This document shows positions 33,604-42,332 of a stretch of 64,000 bases of DNA, in pieces; position 1 is the stretch's first letter, and every line of letters starts with the position of its first letter. Below the pieces are notes generated by a model. That model saw only the letters and a program-made list of their open reading frames with translations, was not told where the DNA came from and made no database searches. The position numbers and the translations under genes are program-made. The stretch comes from Dehalococcoidia bacterium (GTDB lineage Bacteria > Chloroflexota > Dehalococcoidia > Lucifugimonadales > JAGWBF01): contig JAGWBJ010000005.1 in the NCBI GenBank assembly GCA_021295955.1, positions 168,597 through 232,596 on the forward strand, in the 5' to 3' direction.

Positions 33604-34487
33604 GGCCGCGGAGGCCGCATACGGGCCGTTGATCCCCCAGCGGGCGGGGCCGCCCGGTCCAGGGAGATGATGGGGTCCGGCCGGTGGCGCACGGTGATGC
33701 TCGCCTTCATGGGGATGGGCTCGTGGCTGTCCATATCGTCGTCCATGTAGTCGACGGCCTGGAAGGTGCCCTCCCGAAGCTGGAGAATGCCGTGCCGGAT
33801 CTTGGCCTCGGACACCCGGTGGGACTCATCCATAGCCAGACCCAGCACGTCGGCGCCGTGGCGGTCGGCCAGCTCCTGCATGCGCCTGATTCCCAGGTGC
33901 ACCGAGCCTATCTGGGCACGAATGTCCCCCTCCCGGCTGCCCGGGTCCCGGACATTTAACAGGACCGTCTCCAGGACCTCCCGGTTCAGCTCCCCGGCAC
34001 GGTGTATGCGTATGGGAGGGAGCCGGATGGCCTCCTGGAATATCTCGGTGGAGTCTCCCAGGGCGCACTGCCCCGGGGCCTTGCCGCCCACGTCGGGCCA
34101 GTGCCCGGTGTTCCCCACGAACCCGAGGAACCGGCCCTGGTGGAACACGGGTCCGACGAAGGTGACGTCGGCCAGGTGGGACGGTCCTCCCGAGTATGGG
34201 TCGTTCACCATGAACACGTCGCCATCCCGGAGGGTGTTGGGAGGGTACCGGTCCAGGATGGCGCCTCCGGTGAACATGAACGAGGAGATGTGGATGGGCT
34301 GGCTGATGTCCCCGATGCACACCACGTCGCCGTTGGCGTCCATGACCACGCTGGAGCAGTCCTGCCGCTCCTTGATATTGGTGGAGTACGCCGACTTGAT
34401 CAACGCCGCCAGCATCTCGTCGGCGGTGGAGACGAAGGAGTTGCTGATCACCTCGGTTGTAATGGGGTCCAGACGCGGACCGGTCAT
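33585..34487 (-). CDS. Hydantoinase B/oxoprolinase homologue, N-terminal fragment
   Basis: About 300 residues from the ATG at 34487 with GGAGGGC upstream. HyuB features: DPITTEVISNSFVSTADEM at the start, STNIKERQDCSSVVMD, VFMVNDPYSGGPSHLADVTFVGP near 105, FVGNTGHWPDVGGKAPGQ and IREGTFQAVDYMDDD-like text near 245. HyuB is one subunit of ATP-dependent hydantoinase/5-oxoprolinase. No HyuA partner is adjacent. The frame is lost at the G5 run (complement 33634-33638) and ends in ~17 unrelated residues. The rest of the domain continues in the overlapping frame. Confidence 0.85.
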   Translation of the reverse strand: MTGPRLDPITTEVISNSFVSTADEMLAALIKSAYSTNIKERQDCSSVVMDANGDVVCIGDISQPIHISSFMFTGGAILDRYPPNTLRDGDVFMVNDPYSGGPSHLADVTFVGPVFHQGRFLGFVGNTGHWPDVGGKAPGQCALGDSTEIFQEAIRLPPIRIHRAGELNREVLETVLLNVRDPGSREGDIRAQIGSVHLGIRRMQELADRHGADVLGLAMDESHRVSEAKIRHGILQLREGTFQAVDYMDDDMDSHEPIPMKASITVRHRPDPIISLDRAAPPAGGSTARMRPPRPWSAVC

Positions 34488-34582
34488 GCCGCCCTCCAGC
34501 GTAGCCGCCGTTTGCCGGTATTCTAGTAACGCCCCAACGGGGCTGTCAACGAGCGCGCCAGGCGCTATGGGCGCGCTACCGG

Positions 34583-34612
34583 GTGACACCTCCGGGTGGC
34601 CATGGGTATAAT
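34583..34612 (+). promoter_or_regulatory. Promoter upstream of the cupin at 34678
   Basis: GTGACA (34583-34588) and TATAAT (34607-34612) with an 18-bp spacer, 65 bp before the ATG. The -10 box is perfect. Confidence 0.6.
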
Positions 34613-34677
34613 ATGCTTTGCCATAATCCGGACGTGGCCACCGGGACCGCTCCCGGTCCGCAGCAGGAGGTGACCAT

Positions 34678-34983
34678 ATGCCCAGGGGAAACGACCCTTT
34701 GGGGCCGATTGCGTCCACGGTACTGTTCGAGAACGAGCGGGTCAAGATATGGAACCTGGTAATCGAACCCGGCGGGTCGTGCCCGTGGCACCTGCACGAG
34801 CGGGACTACATTACGGTCCGGCTGGCCGGAGACCCCACCACCCTGGAGCTGGAGGACGGGACCACCCTACCGGGCTCCTCGGAGGTCGGCCAGTGGCAGT
34901 ACCACACCGACCACCAGATCCACCGAATCCTCAACCGCAACGACAGCGAGTACAAGAACATCCTCATCGAGCTGAAGGACTGA
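34678..34983 (+). CDS. Small cupin-domain protein
   Basis: 101 residues with AGGAGGTGA five bases before the ATG. A short cupin barrel with IEPGGSCPWHLHERDYITVRL (two His and an Asp/Glu pattern as candidate ligands); motif 2 is weak and the C-terminus ends WQYHTDHQIHRILN with more His. It is 36 bp upstream of the luciferase-like gene at 35020 and likely co-transcribed from the promoter at 34583. No specific reaction can be assigned. Confidence 0.85.
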   Translation: MPRGNDPLGPIASTVLFENERVKIWNLVIEPGGSCPWHLHERDYITVRLAGDPTTLELEDGTTLPGSSEVGQWQYHTDHQIHRILNRNDSEYKNILIELKD

Positions 34984-35019
34984 CCGGCGAGGGCCCCTGT
35001 AAGGACGGAGGTGACGCAC

Positions 35020-36015
35020 ATGGAGCGACTGGGAGTGGCCTTCGCCGAGGGACTGCAGCCCGGCGAGGTCGTGGAATGCGTAAAGCTGGCGGAGCAGATG
35101 GGCTACGAGTCGGCGTGGATGGCCGAGGGGCACGGCGGCGACCAGTTCTCCATTCTGACCGCCTGCGCCGCGGCCACCGACCGCATTCTCCTGGGCACCA
35201 GCATCAGCAGTGTCTTCGTGCGGTCGGCGCCGACCATCGCCATGGCGGCCGCCACGGTAGACCTGTATTCCCAGGGACGGTTCATACTGGGCCTGGGTTC
35301 CAGCCACAGGGTGCAGGTGGAGCCGGAGCACGGCCTGACCTTCGGGCGCCCCGTCCAACGCATGCGGGAGTGCATAGACATCGTGCGGACCCTGCTGAGG
35401 GACGGTGAGGTGTCGTACCGGGGAGAGATATACGACATCGACAACTTCAAGCTGTGGTTCGAACCCCATAGACAAGAGATGCCCGTCTACGCCGCCGCCG
35501 TGTTCCCACGGATGCTGGAGGTGTGCGGAGAAATCGCCCAGGGGGCCCTTCTGGTCTGGACCACCGTGGAGTACTGCAAGACGGCTGCCGGGCACGTGGC
35601 GGCGGGGGCCAGGCGGGCCGGCAGGGACCCGTCTGAGGTGGACGTGGCAACCATGGTCCCGTGCGCCGTGTCCGACGACAAGGACCGGGCCAGGGACTCC
35701 ATGCGGATGGCCATCGCCAGCTACGTGGGCCGTTTCCCCAGGTACCGCCGGCTGATGGCGGAGGCGGGCTACGCGGACGAGCTGGAGGAGGTGCGGCAAG
35801 CCTGGGAGGAGGGAGACGTGCCCGGGTCGCTGGCCCTGGTGCCCAAGCCTCTGATCGACAGTGTAACGCTGGTCGGCACCGCCGAGGAGTGCAGGGCCCG
35901 CCTGGACACCTACCGGGCCTCAGGCATCGACCTGCCCATCATCTTCCCCAACACCTCGGGGCCCCAGGCCAAGGCCGAGGCCATGGAGATCATCAGGGCC
36001 TGCGCTCCCCGATAG
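35020..36015 (+). CDS. Luciferase-like (LLM class) flavin/F420-dependent oxidoreductase 2
   Basis: 331 residues from the ATG at 35020 (GGAGGTGA five bases upstream; a GTG three codons earlier overlaps that site). LLM features: LAEQMGYESAWMAEGHGGDQFSIL near residue 20, ILLGTSISSVFVRSAPTIAMAAATVDLYSQGRFILGLGSSHRVQVE near 50-100, and PVYAAAVFPRMLEVCGEIAQGALL. It is of the F420/methylene-H4MPT reductase-like kind. Downstream of a cupin, convergent with GMC oxidoreductase. Substrate unknown. Confidence 0.9.
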   Translation: MERLGVAFAEGLQPGEVVECVKLAEQMGYESAWMAEGHGGDQFSILTACAAATDRILLGTSISSVFVRSAPTIAMAAATVDLYSQGRFILGLGSSHRVQVEPEHGLTFGRPVQRMRECIDIVRTLLRDGEVSYRGEIYDIDNFKLWFEPHRQEMPVYAAAVFPRMLEVCGEIAQGALLVWTTVEYCKTAAGHVAAGARRAGRDPSEVDVATMVPCAVSDDKDRARDSMRMAIASYVGRFPRYRRLMAEAGYADELEEVRQAWEEGDVPGSLALVPKPLIDSVTLVGTAEECRARLDTYRASGIDLPIIFPNTSGPQAKAEAMEIIRACAPR

Positions 36016-36017
36016 AC

Positions 36018-36034
36018 CGCCCCACGGCGGGGCG
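36018..36034. terminator. Hairpin between convergent genes
   Basis: CGCCCC and GGGGCG flank a 5-nt loop between the stops of the luciferase-like and GMC genes. It could serve either strand. No T-run is seen, so confidence is low. Confidence 0.4.
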
Positions 36035-36051
36035 CCTATCTGAAGGCCCGC

Positions 36052-37593
36052 CTACGCCTGGCAGCGGCCCGCCCAGTCGCCGGCCCGCTCGCCTATCATG
36101 GCGGCCGTGGCGTTGGTGTTGGCCCGGGGCACCTGGGGCATCACAGACGCGTCGGCCACCCGGATTCCCTCCAGGCCATGGACTCGCAGGTACTGGTCCA
36201 CGACTGCCATGGGGTCCGACGAAGGCCCGATCTTGCACGTGCCCGAGATATGCCTGGCCGTGCCCAGGTTCCTCACCAGCCAGGCGTCCAGGGCGTCGTC
36301 GGAGGCTAGGTCGGCGTCCGTCGGAAGGACACGCCCGGTCACGATGTCCCGGAACGCGGGAGTCTCGACCAGCCGCAGGCACAGGCGGATCCCGTCTCTC
36401 ATCCGCTGCCGGTCCCACGGGTCCGACAAGTACCTGTACTCGAAGTACGGCTGGACGTCTGGGTCGGCGGTGGACAGCCTCACCTCCCCGTACGAGGCGG
36501 GAAGCTGCAGGGAGCAGGCAAGTCGAATGGTCCCCTCGGGTATCTCTTCGCCGCTGATGGGCAGGTACTGGGCACTGATCATCAGGTTCATGTCGTTGGG
36601 GTCTTCGGAGCCCTCGGAGGTGTACCGGAGGATGGTCCTCTGGAATAGATTGTCCGGCTCGATGCGGACCCCATCCCTGAGCTTCAACGACACGGCGGCG
36701 TTCGGGTGGTTCCTCAGGTTCTGGCCCACGCCGGGCAGGTCGTGGACCAGGGGCACCCCGACGTCACCGAGTTGCCGCGCGGGCCCGACGCCGGACAGCA
36801 GCAGGAGATGGGGGGACCTTACGCCCCCGGCGCTGAGCACCACCTCGTTGGCCTCGACGGTGAATATCTCGCCGCCACTCTCCACCTCCACTCCCACCGC
36901 CCGCTTGCCGTCGAAGACCACCCGCCTGGTGTAGGCGTTGCCCCTGATGGTGAGGTTCAGGCGGTGGCGGCCCGGGTTCAGATGGGTGACCGCAGTGCTC
37001 ATGCGGATGCCCTCGGGGTTGTTCATGGGGACCGCCCCGACTCCCCCGGTGTTGGGGCCGTTCATGTCGGGGTCGTCTGGGAAGCCCAGGGATCTGGCCG
37101 CGTCGTAAAGCGCCTGCTGGATCGGCGGCCGCTCCACGTCCAGCCGTCGAAGGATGGGAATGGGGCCCTGGGAGCCGTGAAAGTCGTCCTGGATGTCCTC
37201 GTCGGTCTCCAGTCTCCTGAAGTAGGGCAGCACGTTGACGTAGGACCATTCGGGACTGCCCCATGACGCCCAGAGGTCGTAGTCCTCGGGGAGTCCTCTC
37301 AGGTACGTCTGGCCGTTGATGGAGCCCGAGCCGCCGATGACCTTGCCCTGGGCCACGTGGATGACCCCCCGCTCGGGGGTCATCACTGCCTCCAGGGCCC
37401 AGTTGTGGGGGGCGCCCTGTACCTCGGCGTCCCTCGTGTAGCCTATTTTCACGTCGTCGGGCAGGCTGTCCAGGTCCGGGTAGTCGGGGCCGGCCTCCAG
37501 CAGGAGGACCGACCGCGCCGGGTCCTCGGCCAGCCGGGCCGCCGCCACACAGCCCGCGGTGCCGGCTCCAACCACGATCACGTCGTACTTCAT
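36052..37593 (-). CDS. GMC family FAD-dependent oxidoreductase
   Basis: 513 residues, AGAGGGG before the ATG. The FAD dinucleotide fold is VVGAGTAGCVAAARLAED at residues 6-23. The GMC signatures GGSGSINGQTYLRG near 87 and SAGGVRSPHLLLLSGVG near 245 are present, and the C-terminus carries the active-site His in TARHISGTCKIG and Asn in PRANTNATAAMIGERAGD. Family members oxidise alcohols (choline dehydrogenase, alcohol oxidases). It lies 75 bp downstream of an acetamidase/formamidase on the same strand, so they may be an operon. Substrate unknown. Confidence 0.93.
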   Translation of the reverse strand: MKYDVIVVGAGTAGCVAAARLAEDPARSVLLLEAGPDYPDLDSLPDDVKIGYTRDAEVQGAPHNWALEAVMTPERGVIHVAQGKVIGGSGSINGQTYLRGLPEDYDLWASWGSPEWSYVNVLPYFRRLETDEDIQDDFHGSQGPIPILRRLDVERPPIQQALYDAARSLGFPDDPDMNGPNTGGVGAVPMNNPEGIRMSTAVTHLNPGRHRLNLTIRGNAYTRRVVFDGKRAVGVEVESGGEIFTVEANEVVLSAGGVRSPHLLLLSGVGPARQLGDVGVPLVHDLPGVGQNLRNHPNAAVSLKLRDGVRIEPDNLFQRTILRYTSEGSEDPNDMNLMISAQYLPISGEEIPEGTIRLACSLQLPASYGEVRLSTADPDVQPYFEYRYLSDPWDRQRMRDGIRLCLRLVETPAFRDIVTGRVLPTDADLASDDALDAWLVRNLGTARHISGTCKIGPSSDPMAVVDQYLRVHGLEGIRVADASVMPQVPRANTNATAAMIGERAGDWAGRCQA

Positions 37594-37668
37594 TCTCTAC
37601 CCCTCTTTCCGAATACGGGCAGGATACCGGGTCAGGATACCGGAACGGTGGACGCTTATCAACAGACG

Positions 37669-38772
37669 TTATGTAAATATGTCCAGGGGCAGAAAGGCCG
37701 AGACCATCACGTTGGGCAGGTCCACGATCTCGCTGATCTTCAGGTCCACGGCCACGCTGCATATGCAGTATGCCTGCTCCCGCGACCAGCCCCTGTGGAC
37801 CAGCAGGTCGATCATGTTCAGGACCGCGTTTCGGGCCGCCAGCGTCACGTCCTCGGACTCGTTGCCGTCATCGAAAAAGGGGTAGCCGGTGGTGGCCAGG
37901 AACCGGCGGGGCGCCGCCATCTCGGGCGTGGTGAAGAAGTCGTCCCGCTCGTACATGGGGACGTTTACGTTGCGCTCCCGGGCCTCCCCCTTGCGCACCT
38001 GGAAGCTGGCGCGCAGGGTGGCGCTCATCTCGACGGCGGTCCCGCACGACTCGCCGTCTCCCTGGGCGAAGTGGGCGTCTCCCGCCGAGAACAAGGCGCC
38101 CTCCACGAATACCGGAAGGAGGAGCCGCACACCCGCGGTCATCTGCTTGGTGTCCATGTTGCCCCCGTTCTCCCGGGGCGGGATGGTGCGCAACCCCTGG
38201 GAGGCGATGGGCTCAGAGTCCGGCACCGCGTTGGTCGGGTCCGGAGGCATCACGAAGCCGCCCCGTCCCAGCAGGTCACTCTCCCTCGCCGCGATGCGCC
38301 GCATAAGGTCGTGGGAGGGGGCGACGCCCATCACGCCCATGAACGACGCGTCGGGGACGCGGACGCCGGGGAGCTCGGTGGAGGTCGCGTGGCCGTCCCG
38401 AATGTCCCACTTCACGAGGTAGTGCCTCTCAAACACGCCCCGGAGCAGACCGAACCCCGGCAGTATGGTGGTGAATCCGAAGGAGCCTGGCTCGATGCCC
38501 AGCACCGTCACCTCCAGCAGGTCTCCCGGCTCGGCGCCCTCCACGTAGACCGGTCCGGTCAAGGCGTGGCTGCTGCTCAGGACGACGTTCTCCAGGTCCG
38601 CGGAGACCATGTCGGGAGTGATCTGGAGGTCCAGCCCGTCCCGGGTCTCCATCACGACCTCCTCCCCCTGCTCGACGCGAAGGGCGGGCGGGATGTCGGG
38701 GTGCCACCGGTTGTGGCCCTTGTCGGGTTCGCCGCTGCACTGCTTGCTGAAGTCGAGGGCTATCCGCTTCAT
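37669..38772 (-). CDS. Acetamidase/formamidase family protein
   Basis: 367 residues from the ATG at 38772 (GAGGAGC upstream); the open frame extends well upstream antisense to the crotonase gene and was not used. Family features: HPDIPPALRVEQGEEVVMETRDGLD near 23, TGPVYVEGAEPGDLLEVTVL near 65, GLRTIPPRENGGNMDTKQMTAGVRLLLPVFVEGALFSAGDAHFAQGDGE near 170-215. The last block is the diagnostic metal/active-site region. It hydrolyses short-chain amides or formamide to acid plus ammonia. It likely forms a unit with the GMC gene downstream. Divergent from the crotonase operon. Confidence 0.92.
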   Translation of the reverse strand: MKRIALDFSKQCSGEPDKGHNRWHPDIPPALRVEQGEEVVMETRDGLDLQITPDMVSADLENVVLSSSHALTGPVYVEGAEPGDLLEVTVLGIEPGSFGFTTILPGFGLLRGVFERHYLVKWDIRDGHATSTELPGVRVPDASFMGVMGVAPSHDLMRRIAARESDLLGRGGFVMPPDPTNAVPDSEPIASQGLRTIPPRENGGNMDTKQMTAGVRLLLPVFVEGALFSAGDAHFAQGDGESCGTAVEMSATLRASFQVRKGEARERNVNVPMYERDDFFTTPEMAAPRRFLATTGYPFFDDGNESEDVTLAARNAVLNMIDLLVHRGWSREQAYCICSVAVDLKISEIVDLPNVMVSAFLPLDIFT

Positions 38773-38890
38773 GGCTGCTCCTCTCGGCAAGGGAGTGGAA
38801 AGTGAACGGGGCCGGACACGAGGGAGTGTAGTTTGGGGGCAGGGGTGTGTCAACGATTGACGACCGGACGGCGGCGCATGTGCCCCGGCA

Positions 38891-38919
38891 TGGACGGTCA
38901 TACTCCGATTTGGTACACT
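38891..38919 (+). promoter_or_regulatory. Extended -10 promoter of the crotonase-CaiB operon
   Basis: TGGACG (38891-38896) and TACACT (38914-38919) with a 17-bp spacer; TGG just before the -10 fits the extended -10 (TGn) pattern. It lies 57 bp upstream of the crotonase start. Confidence 0.5.
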
Positions 38920-38976
38920 ACGCGCGACTTTCCGGCGGCACCCAACTCCCCGGGCACCCAGCTCCAAGGAGGACCG

Positions 38977-39753
38977 ATGGCCGACTACTCCGACATCAAG
39001 TACGAAAAGAGGGGCAGGGTTGGCATCCTGACACTGAACCGTCCCAACAAGCTCAACGCCCTGTGGCCGCCCATGGAGGACGAGATACGCCGGTGCTGGC
39101 GCGAGTTCAACAGGGACCCCGGCGCACGGTCCCTGGTGATCACCGGCGCCGGCCGGGGTTTCTGCACCGGCGAGGACGTGGGAGTGCTCCGAGAGATACT
39201 GGAGGAGTACTCCAAACCCGGCGCCACGCCCCAGCGGGCCAGCGCCATCCCCCAGGACCTGATCGAGATGGTGGAGAAGCCGGTGGTCGCCGCCGTGAAC
39301 GGCGCCGCCGCCGGCGCGGGCTTCGGGCTGGCCCTGGCGGCGGACATCCGCATCGCCTCCGAGTCCGCCGCCTTCCACTGCATCTACTCCCGCAGGGGGC
39401 TGGTGTGTAGCTGCGAGGTGTGGTTCCTTCCCAGGCTCATGCACCTTGGCCCCGCCGTGCACAAGATCCTGCTGGGCGAGACCATCGACTCGGGTGAGGC
39501 GCTGAAGTACAACCTGGTCTCCGAGGTGGTGCCCGACGACAGGCTCATGGACCGGACCATGGAGGTGGCGGAGCGGCTGGCAGCGGGCCCCCCCTCCGCC
39601 CTCAAGTTCACCAAGAAAGCGATACAGAACGCCCTCATATCGGACCTGAAGTCCTCCATGGAATACGTGTCCTACGTCCGGGGCGCCGCCTCATCCGCCG
39701 AGGCGGACGAGGGCGGGCGGGCCTTCCTGGAGAAGCGCCCTCCCCGGTGGTAG
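38977..39753 (+). CDS. Enoyl-CoA hydratase/isomerase (crotonase) family protein lacking both catalytic Glu
   Basis: 258 residues from the ATG at 38977 with AAGGAGG upstream. A crotonase fold: ILTLNRPNKLNAL near residue 17, TGAGRGFCTGEDV near 58, NGAAAGAGFGLALAADIRIASES near 105, and FLPRLM near 148. In classical hydratases two Glu residues act (rat Glu144 in GGCEL, Glu164 in QPE). Here the matching positions read GFGLAL and FHCIYS, so both are replaced. It may be an isomerase, hydrolase or C-C bond-cleaving member instead. First gene of an operon with two CaiB genes. Confidence 0.9.
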   Translation: MADYSDIKYEKRGRVGILTLNRPNKLNALWPPMEDEIRRCWREFNRDPGARSLVITGAGRGFCTGEDVGVLREILEEYSKPGATPQRASAIPQDLIEMVEKPVVAAVNGAAAGAGFGLALAADIRIASESAAFHCIYSRRGLVCSCEVWFLPRLMHLGPAVHKILLGETIDSGEALKYNLVSEVVPDDRLMDRTMEVAERLAAGPPSALKFTKKAIQNALISDLKSSMEYVSYVRGAASSAEADEGGRAFLEKRPPRW

Positions 39754-39781
39754 CCGGGCATCCCTGCCGCAGAGTGGGAAG

Positions 39782-40966
39782 ATGCAAGTGGCGGTAAAGC
39801 TGCTGGAGGGGGTGCGAGTCCTCGATGTCTCCCGGGGCATCGCCGGAAACTTCGCCGCCCGGCAGATGGCCGACCTGGGGGCCGACGTGATCCTGGTGGA
39901 GCCGCCCGGCGGCATCCCATCCCGGGGGACGGGCCCCTTTCCCGGAGACAGGCCCGACCCGGATGCCAGCGGCACCTTCCTATACCTGAACCTGGGCAAA
40001 CGAGCGGTCACCCTCCACCTGGACACCGACGCCGGACGCCACATCTTCCGAGAGCTTTGCTCGGAGGTCAACGCCGTCATCACTGACGTGCCGGCCGAGG
40101 AGGCGATACGCCTGGGGCTGGACCTGGAGTCGCTTGGACGGGACACCCCCGGGCTCGTCGTGACCATGGTGTCCCACCTGGGTAGGGGAGGCCCCTACGA
40201 GCACCATCAGAGCGTGGAGCTCACCGACATGGCCATGAGCGGCCACGTGAACCTGTTGGGACGGCCGGACCGGGAGCCGGTGAAGTTCGGCGGCGAGCCG
40301 GGACAGTTCCTCGGCGGGTACGCCGCCTTCGGCGCGACCATGGCCGGGGTGTACGAGGCGGAGGTCAGCGGCACAGGCCAGGTCGTCGAGGTGTCCATAC
40401 GGGACGCACTGGCCCTCTCCCACGTGGAGCTATTCTGCCGCTACGCCTACACCGGGCAGATGCAGGAGCGGGGCTACCAGCAGCTCGTGTACCCGTGCAA
40501 GGACGGCTACATCTCCATACAGCTCATGTTCGACGCCTTCTGGGGCCGCATCTGCCGGCTGATAGGGCGTCCGGAGCTGGCGTCGGACCCGATGTTCTCC
40601 ACCTTCCACGCCCGCAGGGAGAACGCGGAGCTGCTGGACACCATAGTGATACAGTGGACCATCGAGCACACCCAGGAGGAGATATACCAGGCTGCCCAGA
40701 AGGAACGGGTCACTGCGGGGTACCTGGCGAAGATTCCCGCCCTGTTCCTCTCCCCACAGCTCCAATACCGGGGCTTCTTCCAGGAGGTGCCCCACCACGC
40801 GGCCGGGACGCACCGCTATCCTGGCGCGCCCTACAAGGTCGACGACCTCTCTCCGCAGCTCGGGCCCGCTCCCGCCCTGGGGGAGCATAATTTCGACGTC
40901 TACTGCCGGGAGCTGGGACGGTCCCCCTCGGACCTGGCCGACTTGCGCGAGAGCGGGGTGGTCTGA
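39782..40966 (+). CDS. CaiB/BaiF family protein with Gln at the catalytic Asp position
   Basis: 394 residues. The CaiB N-terminal fold is clear (VRVLDVSRGIAGNFAARQMADLGADVILVE). The region that holds the catalytic Asp lines up without gaps with the protein at 4264 (P-x3-G-x4-D there), but reads PVKFGGEPGQFLGGYAAFG, so Asp is Gln. The enzyme is therefore probably not active alone in the usual anhydride mechanism. It is 28 bp downstream of a crotonase and 77 bp upstream of a CaiB that keeps the Asp, so it may form a heteromer with it. Confidence 0.9.
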   Translation: MQVAVKLLEGVRVLDVSRGIAGNFAARQMADLGADVILVEPPGGIPSRGTGPFPGDRPDPDASGTFLYLNLGKRAVTLHLDTDAGRHIFRELCSEVNAVITDVPAEEAIRLGLDLESLGRDTPGLVVTMVSHLGRGGPYEHHQSVELTDMAMSGHVNLLGRPDREPVKFGGEPGQFLGGYAAFGATMAGVYEAEVSGTGQVVEVSIRDALALSHVELFCRYAYTGQMQERGYQQLVYPCKDGYISIQLMFDAFWGRICRLIGRPELASDPMFSTFHARRENAELLDTIVIQWTIEHTQEEIYQAAQKERVTAGYLAKIPALFLSPQLQYRGFFQEVPHHAAGTHRYPGAPYKVDDLSPQLGPAPALGEHNFDVYCRELGRSPSDLADLRESGVV

Positions 40967-41042
40967 CTGGCCATGGACCGCCTCGTTTCCCGGTGCTGGT
41001 TTCCCGACGCCTAGTCTCGTGATGAACGATGGCTGACACTCG

Positions 41043-42317
41043 ATGACCCACCCGCTGGCTCACGTACGAGTCCTCGACCTGGGTATGTTCATGGCCGGGC
41101 CCCTGGCCGGGCGGTTCTTGGGCGAGATGGGCGCCGAGGTGATAAAGGTGGAGGCCGGCAGCCGGCCCGACCCCCTGCGTTTCCAGGCACGGGACATCTA
41201 CCCCGGCGGCAATCCTGGAGAACGCCCCTGGAACCGCTCGGGCATGATCAACGAGCGCAACCGGTCGAAGCTCGGCCTTTCCCTGGACCTGAAGTTCCCC
41301 GAGGGCAGGGCCATCTTCCTCGACCTCGTACGGATCAGCGACGTCGTGCTGGAGAACTTCCGGACGGGAGTATTGGACTCCTACGACCTGGGCTACGATA
41401 GCCTGCGGCGGGCCAACCCGTCCATCATCCAGGTGTCTCTCACCAGCCAGGGCGCCTTCGGGCCCGAGGCGGCCTTTGGCTCTGCCGGGGCCACCCTGGA
41501 ATACATGAGCGGCCTGATGAGCATCACGGGCTACCCAGGAGACTGGCCCGACTTCTCCGGCCCCAACCTGCCCGACTTCCTGACCCCCTACAGTGCCGTG
41601 GGCCTCACCATGGCGGCCCTCCTGTACAGGCGCCGGACGGGAAAGGGGGTGTGGATCGACCTCGCCCAGCGGGAGTTGGCCGTGGCGGCCATCGGGGACG
41701 TCGTGATGGACTACAGCATGAACGAGCGGGTCCAGCAGCCCGCCGCCAACCGGCACCCCAGGTACGCCCCCCACGGCGTGTTCCGCTGTGCGGGGGAGGA
41801 CCGCTGGGTGGCGCTGGCCGTTCGGGACGACGACGAGTGGAGGCGTCTATGCGCCGTTATCGGCAGGCAGGACCTGGGAGGCGACCCCAGGTTCTCCACC
41901 GCCGAAGCCAGGCACCAGGACCAGGAGGACCTGACACCCATCATCGAGGGCTGGACGTCCCTACGCTCCCCCACCGCCGCGATGGAGGCCATGCAGGTCC
42001 AGGGCATCCCCGCGGGGGCCGTCTTGAAAGCCGCCGACCTGTACGGCGACCCGCACCTGAGGGCAAGGGGTTTCTACGACACCGTCAACGACCCCGACGG
42101 GGGCACCTTTCGGTACCCGGGACGCCCCTGGCGGTTCTCTCGCAGCGTTGTGGACAACCGGTCGCCGACGCCCCTCTTCGGAGAGCACACGCGGCACGTT
42201 TGCCAGGACATCCTGGGCATGCCGGAGGCCCGCGTGACCAGCCTGGTAGAGCAGCGCGTCCTGGCCAGGGAGCCCAGCGTCATCTATCAGTCAGTGCCCA
42301 AGGACGAGCGTACCTAA
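41043..42317 (+). CDS. CaiB/BaiF family CoA-transferase (catalytic Asp present)
   Basis: 424 residues. Shows VRVLDLGMFMAGPLAGRFLGEMGAEVIKVE at the start, NRSKLGLSLDLKFPEGRAIFLDLV near 75, and the catalytic Asp in PDFLTPYSAVG, matching the Asp of the CaiB at 4264 by spacing from the preceding Gly. RTGKGVWIDLAQRE follows. It probably moves CoA between carboxylic acids. Third gene of the crotonase-CaiB-CaiB operon; its partner (39782) lacks the Asp. Substrate unknown; the pair may work as one hetero-oligomer. Confidence 0.92.
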   Translation: MTHPLAHVRVLDLGMFMAGPLAGRFLGEMGAEVIKVEAGSRPDPLRFQARDIYPGGNPGERPWNRSGMINERNRSKLGLSLDLKFPEGRAIFLDLVRISDVVLENFRTGVLDSYDLGYDSLRRANPSIIQVSLTSQGAFGPEAAFGSAGATLEYMSGLMSITGYPGDWPDFSGPNLPDFLTPYSAVGLTMAALLYRRRTGKGVWIDLAQRELAVAAIGDVVMDYSMNERVQQPAANRHPRYAPHGVFRCAGEDRWVALAVRDDDEWRRLCAVIGRQDLGGDPRFSTAEARHQDQEDLTPIIEGWTSLRSPTAAMEAMQVQGIPAGAVLKAADLYGDPHLRARGFYDTVNDPDGGTFRYPGRPWRFSRSVVDNRSPTPLFGEHTRHVCQDILGMPEARVTSLVEQRVLAREPSVIYQSVPKDERT

Positions 42318-42332
42318 TAGCGGCCGCCGGGC

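Noticed and set aside
33585-33660. Programmed -1 frameshift in HyuB
   Set aside because: The G5 run could allow slippage, but the site is not a canonical X-XXY-YYZ heptamer read in frame; a one-base indel is simpler.
37669-39462. 597-codon reading of the acetamidase/formamidase gene
   Set aside because: The first ~230 codons are antisense to the crotonase gene; the family begins at the ATG at 38772 with a ribosome site.
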